This document shows positions 34,186-46,100 of a stretch of 64,000 nt of DNA, piece by piece. Position numbers and translations under genes: made by a program. The stretch lies in assembly GCA_020152595.1 (NCBI GenBank), contig JAIGNY010003797.1:107501-171500 (forward strand). The letters run 5' to 3'. The notes beneath the pieces are model-generated. The model had not been told where the DNA came from, ran no database searches, and saw nothing but the letters and a program-made list of their open reading frames with translations. How positions within the stretch are numbered: position 1 is the first letter of the stretch; the number at the start of each line of letters is the position of its first letter. The DNA is from Chiridota heheva (Eukaryota > Echinodermata > Holothuroidea > Apodida > Chiridotidae).

Positions 34186-37100
34186 GTAAGTAAGCTTTCT
34201 GCATAGCAGCAGCACAAGAGAAATCTTGAAAATGCTTTGTTAATATTGCCTGTCTGGATTCTATATTTAGATTTGCTAGCCCCTCAGACTGTAAAATTTG
34301 GATATTTTTTGTGATTACCTTGAAAGCCACTGAAACCATTTTTGTTTTGTTTCGGAGGACTTAATATTTTTTCATCCAATTGAATGTTTAACTTCTGTGT
34401 GAATAGTTGCTACTAGTGAAAGTGGTCGAAGCCACTGCAACCACACTCTTGTTTCTTCCATGTCTTACGAGGAAGTTGATTAACCTGAGTGTGCATATTT
34501 TCCTTTGTTCTTTCTCGTACCTAATCTTCAAAGGGTAAAGCTTGCTCTGAACCGTTCCACCCAGGAAGCCGTTGCTGTAAAAATACTTCATTTAAAGAAA
34601 CAACCAGGGGCTGCAGAGAATGTGAGGAAAGAGGTGAGTAAACCAACTTGCCCAAGTTCACTGACCAAGCTCACTGTATGTCAAATCCTAGTATAGCAAA
34701 TACAGATTTGTCAAAATGAGTTTCTTGTAATATAACCTTATTTGGTAAATTGGTTATTGATTAAAATACCTGAAAAGATTAAGATTTTTGATGATTTTAT
34801 CAATTTTGTTCAAATAAATAAAAAGAATATAAAGTCCTGTTAAATTTGTTGTGTTAAAATTTAAATTTCAGTCCACGAATAAAAAATAACTTCACATTAA
34901 TATATTTAAAAATGCAAAGTAAACTTACTTCATTAAATTCTTATGTAGTGATTTACTGCTATACTATGATTTTCCAACAAATAAATATATCTTTTTTATG
35001 CCAGGTTTGAATAGATTTGTCTGTAGTACAGTAGTTCTCCTCATATGCCACATTTGTAAAATAATAGTTTCTTTTTCCTCAGGTTTGTGTTCATCGCATG
35101 TTGTCTGACAAGCACATCATCCGATTCTATGGTCAGCGAAAGGACGGTGATGTCCAGTACCTTTTCTTGGAGTATGCCAGTGGAGGAGAACTCTTTGACA
35201 GGATCGGTACTTGTATTTTTTTTTTTATACTGAATTTCTATGAATTTTTATATATGATAGAGGTCTGTTAAGAAAACAAATTGGGGGAAGAAGAAAAACA
35301 TGAAGATATAATATATGTTAATTTTTTTTGGAAGTTTTAACATTTCAAAGATTTAACCAGTGTGTTGAAAAGTGAGTGACCAGTATAATGTTCAATGAGA
35401 TGTCATAGTTGCAGGACATTGTTTATGTATTTCTTTGAAAATTAAAATTATTATTATAATTGTCGTTGTTGTTGTTGTTGTTGTCGTCGTCATCATTGTT
35501 ATTTTATTTATTTATTATTAAATTTGTTTCATATTTTTTTTTAATTCTATTTGTTTTAATATATTGTTTTGGGGGGAGAGGGGGTAGTACTAATCAGGCA
35601 CTCTATATATGCCCTGGATTCTCGTCTGTAATTTTTGTTTAATTATTGAGATAAAGTATAACATGCACTTAGGGTACACAATCTTCTCATGTACCTTACA
35701 CTCTAAAAAAAAAAGTATCCCTTCTGTGTAACAATGATGATCCAATAAGAGTGTTTTTTTCATATGTAGATGTAGAAGTTTTAATTCTCCATTAGTGATT
35801 TTGGATGTTACAAACACCTTTGGCCAAAGCTGCAACCTTATCTGTCAATGAAACCATTATTATGCAAAATAATACTCTGGTACTTAAAAGGTGCCTCCTT
35901 GCACCTAAAGTTACCTTTACTCATTTTTTTCAGAGCCTGACATGGGTATGGAGGGGACCGATGCCCACCGCTATTTCACACAACTCATCTCAGGGGTTGA
36001 GTACCTTCATCAGAAAGGAGTCACACACCGAGACCTGAAACCAGAGAATCTGCTGCTTGATGATCAAGGTAAGCTGAGGGCTTTATTTTGCTGAACGTAT
36101 TGCATGTCGCTTGGCACAAATTGTCCTAGTAGTTGTCCGCATCATTCATCCAAATATGCCATAAAGATGGAAGTCAATGCTGATTCCAAGTTTTAGATTC
36201 AAACTTTATTTTAGAGTGATGTTCGTACTCATGAAAGTTTACATCAGGGCCGTCATGTCAAAAATAAATTGCCAAATATTTTCAGTTACAAAAAATATGA
36301 GTGCCAATTTTTGAGTGCTAGAAAATATATAGCACTGCTGCTTGATGATCAAGGTAAGAGCTTTATTTTGTTAATGTATTACATGTCGTTTGGCACAAAT
36401 TGTCCAAAAAAAAATTTGTTCAAAAAAAAATGGAATCCCCCATCCCCACACAACTTGTACAATTTGGCATTAGGACTATCTTTTTATAGTACAGTGGTGG
36501 TTTATGGATACATCTTGACAGAAATGTAGAGTTACTTATTTGATATATGAATGCATAATATCTTTCTTTCAAGTGTAGTTTTCATCATTATGCCTCTAAT
36601 GAATGAAATTCCATGTTTATTTTTGCATAACTTCATACTACATGCAGGAAGCTTACAGCTGTTTTTAAGTCCTTTAGCACAAACCAAGAGTGCATCTTTT
36701 TGATCATAACATGTTGATACTGTTAGGGTTTTATCTCCAAGTTGCACACTACCAATAAACACTGATGTTAACATGAAAGTCATGCCAAAAAAATGTATAA
36801 TTATAGTCAGATTTGCCAATAGGTTTACAGGAAATAAAAGCACTTTTTGTTTGTAATTTTTTGCATAATTGGATCATTACGCTATACATTATACATGTGC
36901 ACAACATTGTTGAAATAACTTGAAAGAAGTTAGGGTCAAATGAAAATGAGGATAGCTGAGAAATCTGATTCTTCTTCCATGGGCTTTAATGTTAAATTGC
37001 AGCAATAATGATATGCAAAAACAGTCTTTTTTGAGAAGTTGAGAAATTTTCATGGAAAGGAAGCATTGATTTATTTCATATTTATTAAGAGGGATTAATA

Positions 37101-40100
37101 AAAATGCACCTTTTTCTGGTGATTTGCTTTTTGATATCTTTAACCTTCATACTTACAGATATCTCACATGAGAGGAAAAAGCCATTTAATTCGGAATATC
37201 TCATTTATGAACAACTCTATTTTTTCACTGATTCCTTGTCTTTAATGTAAAGATAATCTGAAGATTTCTGATTTTGGCCTTGCAACTGTATTTCGTCATG
37301 AGGGTAGAGAAAGGATGCTTGCCAAGTGTTGTGGGACGCCCCCGTATGTTGCACCAGAGGTGCTTAACAGGAAAGAATATCGGGCAGAACCAGCAGATAT
37401 TTGGTCCTGTGGGATTATTCTTGTTGCCATGCTGGCTGGAGGTAAGTGTGCATAGGGTGAGTCATTCCCAGAAATAGCAACTTTACAAGTTATTTGTTCA
37501 ACTCATTTGCAGTTTGAGTTCTTTCTTTCTATTATTCAAGCTGTTGTGCTTCATGTTTATCTATTGAAATCCATACTCGAGCCATGAAGACTAATCAGGC
37601 CAGTGCTTATCCCTGCTTTCTTTGGTGTATTGAAGTGGATGAGAGCTCAATACGCCCTCTAATCATGACGCTAATTCATCACAGAGTAACTCTCCAGCAG
37701 TGCTGGTACTTATTGTACAGCCAAATGGTTTGCAATAAGTCAAGTTTCTTGCCTATGGAGACAATGTAGCGCTCACGGCCAGAGTCAAAGCGGTACCTTT
37801 TGCATGCGAGCATAACTCCCACCAATGTGAGACATAGGGTAGGAGGTCAAGGGGACATGGGATGTAATGCCATGTGGGACATAAAGTAGAATGTCATTGG
37901 GACATTCGGAGGGATACCATGTGGAACATATGGTGGAACATCAGGTGGGAAGCCACTGATGCGGGACATAAGGTGGGTTGCCATGGGGGACATAGGGAGA
38001 GATGCAGTGTGGGACACAGGGAGGGATGGCATGTGGGGTATAGCGAGGGATGTGATGTGGTACATATGCTTGAATTAATGTGGGGCATACATGTAGCATG
38101 GGATCCACGTGGGACAAAGGATGGAATGCCATGTGAGGTATAGGGTGGGATGCCATGTGGGGCATATGGTTGAATGTCATGTGGGACATGGTCGAATGTC
38201 ATGTGAGACATACTGTAAGGTGGAATGCCATGTGAGAGATATGTTGGAATGCCATGTGGGACATGGGATGGGATGTCATGTGGGACATGGAGTTGGATGT
38301 CATTTTGGACATGGGATGGGGGACATAGGGTAGGATGCCATGTGGGACATAGGGTGGAATGCCACGTGGGACAAGGGATGGGATGGGATGTCATGTGGGA
38401 CATGGGGTGGGATGCTATGTGGGAGAGAAGGTGGAATGCCATGTGGGACAAGGGATGGGATGGGATGTCATGTGGGACATTGGGCGGGATGCCATGGGGA
38501 CATGAGGTGGCATGCCATGTGGAACATGGGATGCCATGTGGGACTTAGTGTGAGATGCCATTGTTATAATTGGCCGGGTCATATGATATAGGTGTCAATT
38601 TGCATGGGCATGCAAACCATGATGGTATTTACTGTTTTAGTTTGAAAATCTTTCTCACAGTGCTTTGCACAGTTGTGTGATTAACTATGGCTTATCAAAA
38701 AGAGCCCATGGGCACAAGAATCCCCCAGGCCCTTGGTGGCCCTGATTCAGCCTGTGGACTGAGGAAGCACTTCAGATACAAAACTTTACACATATGAGCT
38801 TTTTGTGATCCCTGTTATCTTTTCTTGGCCCCAGCTTTTGTTTTTTAAAAAGCTCACATACATTTATATCTTATATTTCTAGAGTTACCCTGGGATGAAC
38901 CAACAGCTACATGTAAGGAGTACTGTGATTGGTTGGATAAGAAGATTCATGTGGCACCTTGGCATAAAATAGATACCATGGCTCTAGGTAAGACGGAAAC
39001 AGATTATTAAGCTTCTGTTCATATTTCCGACATCATGCTGGATGGTTTCTAAATGCAATCTGCTTATTATCCCCTTGCCAACGAAGTTGGTGAAGAGGGA
39101 ATATAACATCCTTACCGTTCGTCTGTCCATTCGTCCGTCTACATATGTGTCCGTCTGACTACATGTATTGTTCAGCTACTGGGGAACAAAAAAATTCTGC
39201 CCATGGAATGGATCTCCCAACTATTTTTCTAGCTTGATTAAACAGGAATTTATATAATAGCAACTATTTCTTTCAAAGAACATTCCTTCCTGACATGAAT
39301 AGCAATTAAAATATTGCTTTTGGCATGAAAAGAAGTTGAACAATAGCTCTGACCCTCTAAAAGAATTCGTAATTAAGTATCTTTTGGATGAATAGGAAAA
39401 AGCAATAAGTCAAACAATAGCTCTGACGCTTTAAAACAATTTGTAATTAAGTATCTTGGGGATGAATAGGAAAAAACATTAAGTCAAACAATAGCACTGA
39501 AGCTTTAAACGAATTTGTAATTAAGCATCTTGGGGATAAATAGGAAAAACCAAGTAGTCAAACAATAGCACTGAAGCTTCAAACGAATTTGTAATTAAGT
39601 GTCTTGGGGATGAATAGGAACAATTATTAAGTCAAACAATAGCACTGAAGCTTCAAAAGAATTTGAAATTAAGTGTCTTAGGGATGAATGGGAAAAAACA
39701 TTAAGTCAAACAATAGCACTGAAGCTTCAAGATAATTTGTAATTAATTATCTTGGGGATGAATAGGAAAAAACAATGTCTCCAAATTAATCTGCAATGGA
39801 TTTGTTTCTGTTTGGTAAATAGATCAGCCCTATTTGGTTTATAAACCAAATTTATAAAGAATTTGTTATTAAGTATCTTTGGGATGAATTGGAAAAAAGA
39901 AGAAGTCAAACAATAGCACTGAAGCTTCAAAAGAATTTGTAATTAAGTGTCTTGGGGATGAATAGGAAAAAACAATGTCTGAATTAATCTGCAATGGATT
40001 TTCATTCTGTTTGGTAAATAAATCAGCTCCATTTGGTTTATAAAGCAAAATATGAAGTTGAGCATGTTTTTATGGGGAGAGGCAAATTGATGTTAAGGGT

Positions 40101-43100
40101 TAAATTGTTCTGTATCAGGGGGTAGTGAAAAGGGGTAATGAAAAGGGAGCTGTGATGCAGTGAGTGAAGGTTGGAATTATGAGTTGGTTAAGAGTATATT
40201 TGGTAGATGAGTGGGTGGCAAATGGTGGGTTGGGGTGTTTGCTAAATGTAGGATGGTAGCTGAATGGGGGATGGTAGGGGAATGGTATGTGAGCGGGGGA
40301 ATGATAGCTGAATGGGGAAGGTAGGTGAATGAGGGATGGTAGGTGAATGAGGGATGGTAGCTGAATGGAGGATGGTAGCTGAACGGGGATGGTAGGGGAA
40401 TGGGGATTGGTAGGTGAATGGGGAATGCTAGCTGAATGAGGGATGGTAGGTGAATGAGGGATGGTAGGTGAATGAGGGATGATAGGTGAATGATGGATGG
40501 TCAGTGAATGGGGGATGGAAAGTGAATGGTGGATGATAGGTGAATGGGGGGTGGTAGGTGAATGGGGGATAGGAGGTGAATGAAGGATAGTAGGTGAATG
40601 CTAGGTTGATAAAGGTGAGGGGATGAGAGCTACAGGAAAGAAAGTTGGGTAATATATTGCATAATGCTTGGAAGATGTAGGAATTGGGATGAGAGGGGTA
40701 GCATGGGGATAGGATGGGATGGAATGTGGGATGGCATGTGGGACACTGTAATGGCATACACTTGCGACAGGGTAACATGACATATGGGACAGGGTGGAAT
40801 GGAACGTAGAATAGGTTGGGATGACGTGTGGAACAGAGTATCTGGCATGTGGGACAGGGTGGAATGGCATGGGGGACAGGACAGGGTGGCATGCGAACAG
40901 GACAAGATGGCATGATGAACTGGGTGGGATGGCGTTGGAACAGGGACTTATGGTGTGTTGGACAGGGTGGCATAGTATGAAGGACACAGTGGATTGGTAT
41001 GTGGGATGATATCTGGTTTTCAGAAGTGATGGCATGTGGGATAGGATAAAGTGGCCTGTGGGACAGGGTGGTGTGGCATGCGGTACATAAAGGGATGGCA
41101 TATTTGTCATGGGGAAGGACATGTGGATTTCATGTATGATTTCCTGTAAGGTGGGATGTTGGATGGGAAAGCATGTGGAACAGAGGGTGGAATGGCATGT
41201 AGGACAGAAGGTGAGATGGCATGTGGGACAGAGGGTGGAAGGTGTGTTATTAGCGGCGAAGGGATTTGAATTGTTTGCGATGTCTAGTTTCTCAATCAAA
41301 CCACTAATTTTAGACTAGATTAATGAATCATCTCTTCATATTTGGAAAATTTTGCATTTTTTTCATCTGATATGAAATTGCCTAAGGAATGCAGTTTTCA
41401 CTTTTCACATTAATTGTACATTGGCGTATGAACAAATCAACTTCTTTTCTTATATCATTACGGTACATTTGTGATTAAATTCAAGCATTTCAAAGTAAGT
41501 GCCTTCCATTAAAGGATTAGTTCAGGGATCGAGCATGATTATCTTATATGAAAGAGGACTTCAGAGAAACAACATGGTGAAGAAAGCATTAAAACATGTT
41601 ATTCCGCTAAGGAGATATTAAAGTTTAAAATTTGGTATCATTTGCATAGAAATGACTAAAATCAGACTAGTTGTGATATCACAACTTCAGATGCCTTAAA
41701 GTCTTTATGTATTTTATAATATTTTGTCCCGAGATTTGTTGCTTAAAAACCATTGGATATGTTGCTTAAAAACCATTGGATATGTCGCTTAAAAACCATC
41801 GGATATGTCAGGAAAGTAGTCAAGCAAAATCTAGTAGAGCTTTAAACTGGAATATTTCCTAAATGTAATAAGATTTTTGAATGCTTTCTTTACCATTTTG
41901 TTTCTTTGAAAGGCCTTTTCATATACGATAAACTTGCTTGACCACTGAACCAATCTATTTAACATGTTGATACATTCTTTCCCCTTGTCAGGCTTACTCA
42001 AGAGAATGCTCAGTGAATCAACATCTAAGAGATACACGATCGCACAAATCAAAAAGGACAGATGGGTGAGAACAAAAGGTGAGTATCTGCTGCAATATCA
42101 AGTTTTTGAAAAATTTCAAAATGTGGCTGAATAATTCTAGCTGACATGTTTTTCATACGTTAAAGGAGCTCTGGGGTAAAAAATGAGGGCGTCTTTTTTG
42201 CAGTCGTGCAGAGAATGGAGCGTCTGTGACATTTTGTGACAAAATTTCATTGTCCAAAAATCTGTGACATTTTGACAATTTTGTGACAAAATGAACATAA
42301 ACAGATGTATTAAAATTTGTCTGACATTTTGTGACATGTTTGACCCCTTCACTCACACTCATTGGCACCAGGTCATGTCTGTTTTGGAGGAACTTTTCAT
42401 AAACCAAACATGACCAAATGATCCTTTCTATTAGCATCACTGGTCAAGTGGTCATGACGTGTGAATCTATGCCAATCAAACATGACAGGCAAAACTGATG
42501 TGACAATCTGTGCAAAAGGTGCCAAAAATTATGCGACATTTATGTTACAAATTTGAAATTTTGTGATGTGACATTTTGTGACAGGCCATCAAACATCACT
42601 CCATTCTCTGGTCGTGGGAATTTTGAATAAACACAGATCTTATTTTTCGTACTTGTGATGTTGAAAAATTACTTTAAGGGTTCATAAGAAATAATTGTGA
42701 TTAATTTGAACATTCATATCAAAGGTTTTCAGTCCCATCACTTGCATGAAAAGTGTATTGAAATATTCTTGAGACTCAAGAAAAAGACGCCCTCACTCTT
42801 AGGCTGCCAGCTTCTTTAAAATCTAACAGAGTGGGAAATTTCAATTGATAGTTGTAAAGTACGATAAATCAGGAAAATAGTCTTTAGTCTTTGTCAAAAT
42901 AGGTGACAACTGTTTGCTTCACAGCTTCTTTGAAATATTTAGCACTTAATTTCAATTTTTGTTTAAATGTTGTGATTGACAGGCCTCTGGTATAGCTTGT
43001 CAATTGTTTTTCAATCTCTATTTTCATTATGCAGTGTCCAGCTTAAAAGTATTGTTCATCTTTCCACCAATATGTTTTCTTAACCCTAACTCTACCACGC

Positions 43101-46100
43101 GGCGATATTATCGCCATTTTGGGTGCCCATCTTTGACCCCGCCTCCCGAGCGTATTTTCAAAAAAGTGCTGGTAGAGTAAGGGTCAATCAACCCGCGACA
43201 AATGCGCCAACTCGTAAATATAGGCAGCATGGCTCCGGTGGGCGGTTCAGCGGGTCCCGGAAGCGGCCCGACTGTGCTGCCTGAAAGACAGAGGACCCTT
43301 CAATAATCATGCCTTGATTAACCCTTACTCTACCACGCGGCGATATTATCGCCGTTTTGGGTGCCCCATCTTTGACCCCGCTTCCTGAGCGCATTTTCAA
43401 AAAAGTGCTGGTAGAGTAAGGGTTAATAGTCCTTCATCATATATATGAAAATGGACAGGAATATTCCTTTCATCTTGATTTTTTTTTTTCAGGTTCTTTG
43501 GGCCGAGTTCCATCCAGCTCTCCATCTTCAACTCAGGGATCCTTCAAGAGGCTTTGTTCCGGTCAAGATTTTTCACCGTCTTCTCCAGCCACAAGGTGAA
43601 GAGACCTTTTATGTACTTTATCTGAGTGGTCATCTCAATAGTGGGTGACCCAAATTACAAACACCCTTGAATTGTGTCCACTACATCATTTCTGTGATTT
43701 ACCTACTTTAACAAAAAGTTTGACAAAATTGTTACTATTACCATTTTTTAATTAAACTCCATTTTCACTAATTAGATGCCTGATACTTTGATTGTGCAGT
43801 TTTAAAATAATTATTTATTGAAGTTTAGTTACACTAGTATCAGCAATCAGACATTGTACGTTGTACTGTTACATCTGCTTGGTAATCAGGCACATTTATC
43901 ACTTTAGGGCAGGGGTTCTTCCAAGGGCCATCATTAAACAACAACCTCAGGCCGTGGGCCAATCGCATGACAAAACCAAGGTCACGTGACAAACAAACTC
44001 CGTGAAAAGTATCCCTGAATACAAACAAGCTGAGAGTGCCTGCGATAAGAAGGATGTATGGCAGATGTCAGCGATTCTCTTATCAGCCTTTCTTTGACAA
44101 GCCACGAGTCTCCCATTTTATAACGGAACTAAAGATAATGTTTTGCTTGATAAGCCACGATGTTGTAGTGTGTAGATCTGCCTAGGAAAAGCCCAAAATA
44201 AACAAGTATTTAGGGATTTTTACCGATCTCATTCAGATTTTTTTTCTCGATAAGACTATTGTTTGCGGGCCATAGTGGATTGTCTGGCGGGACCAGATTT
44301 GGCCCACGGGCCACCTATTGAAGATCGCCGCTTTAGGGTAAAAAACAAAATCAGGGTCAGTTGTGGAGTTCCTAAATCCAATGTAACTCATAACTCCTTT
44401 AAGTAATCGTTTGATAAAGATTCATTTTATTTATCATTGCAAAAAAGCTCATTTCTAGAAATCTTATAGGGTCTTTTGAAATTTTCAATTTTCATGAAAA
44501 TAATTGAATAAAGTTCACAAGTGGACAAAATTTGGACCCATCATGCAATACTGTAAGTTGAATAAGATACTGTTTACGCCTTTCCTTTGGGCTGAAGTTA
44601 GGTCACACAGATTATGTTGCAAGCGATAAAATGTATATTTAATATTTTCCGATGTTGACTTAACCTATTTACTTAACGCTGTAACTGCAATGGTGAATCA
44701 CAAGTGATTGGTGTATAATGGGTTTGTAGTCAATGAGATATAATTAGCTGTGGACTGTGGTAGCAGTTTGAGACACAGTGTTTGTGTAAGTAGCACTTTG
44801 TATGGGGGCATTTGATACATCTACAGTCAAAAGATTGTGTCATTCTACCAAAGCTTGTCTCACATTAACAGATGTCTAAAGTAATAAATATATAATATAT
44901 ATAAAAAGGTGTAGTGATGTAGTTCTGAATGCTGTGATCCCAAGCAGACCCATGTTCATTTGGGGATCGATCGTCCTCTGCAAAGGTGTAGTGATATAGT
45001 CCTGAATGCTGTGAACCCAAGCAGACCCATGTACATTTGGGGATCGATCATCCTCTGCAAAGGTGTAGTGATATAGTCCTGAATGCTGTGATCCCAAGCA
45101 GACGGATGTACGTTTGGGGATCGATCATCCTCTGCAAAGGTGTAGTAATATAGTCCTGAATGCTGTGAACCCAAGCAGACCCATGTACATTTGGGGATCG
45201 ATCGTCCTCTGCAAAGGTGTAGTGATATAGTCCTGAATGCTGTGATCCCAAGCAGACCCATGTACATTTGGGGATCGATCGTCCTCTGCAAAGGTGTAGT
45301 GATATAGTCCTGACTGCTGTGAACCCAAGCAGACCCATGTACATTTGGGGATCGATCATCCTCTACCAAGGTGTAGTGATATAGTCCTGAATGCTGTGAA
45401 CCAAAGCAGACCCATGTACATTTGGGGATCGATCATCCTCTGCAAAGGTGTAGTGATATAGTCCTGAATGCTGTGAACCCCAGCAGACCGATGTACATTT
45501 GGGGATCGATCATCCTCTGCCAAGGTGTAGTGATATAGTCCTGACTGCTGTGAACCCAAGCAGACCCATGTACATTTGGGGATCGATCATCCTCTACCAA
45601 GGTGTAGTGATATAGTCCTGACTGCTGTGAACCCAAGCAGACCCATGTACATTTGGGGATCGATCATCCTCTGCCAAGGTGTAGTGATATAGTCCTGACT
45701 GCTGTGAACCCAAGCAGACCCATGTACATTTGGGGATCGATCATCCTCTACCAAGGTGTAGTGATATAGTCCTGAATGCTGTGAACCAAAGCAGACCCAT
45801 GTACATTTGGGGATCGATCATCCTCTGCAAAGGTGTAGTGATATAGTCCTGAATGCTGTGAACCCCAGCAGACCGATGTACATTTGGGGATCGATCATCC
45901 TCTGCTAAGGTGTAGTGATATAGTCCTGAATGCTGTGAACCCAAGCAGACCTATGTACATTTGGGGATCGATCATCCTCTGCAAAGGTGTAGTGATATAG
46001 TCCTGAATGCTGTGAGCCCAAGCAGACCGATGTACATTTGGGGATCGATCATCCTCTGCAAAGGTGTAGTGATATAGTCCTGAATGCTGTGAACCCCAGC

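Noticed and set aside
37847-38591. Overlapping ORFs rich in Cys, His, Pro or Gly
   Set aside because: Products of the intron 5 minisatellite, within Chk1.
40428-41318. ORFs of up to 232 codons on the minus strand
   Set aside because: Generated by intron 6 minisatellites; repetitive and without homology.
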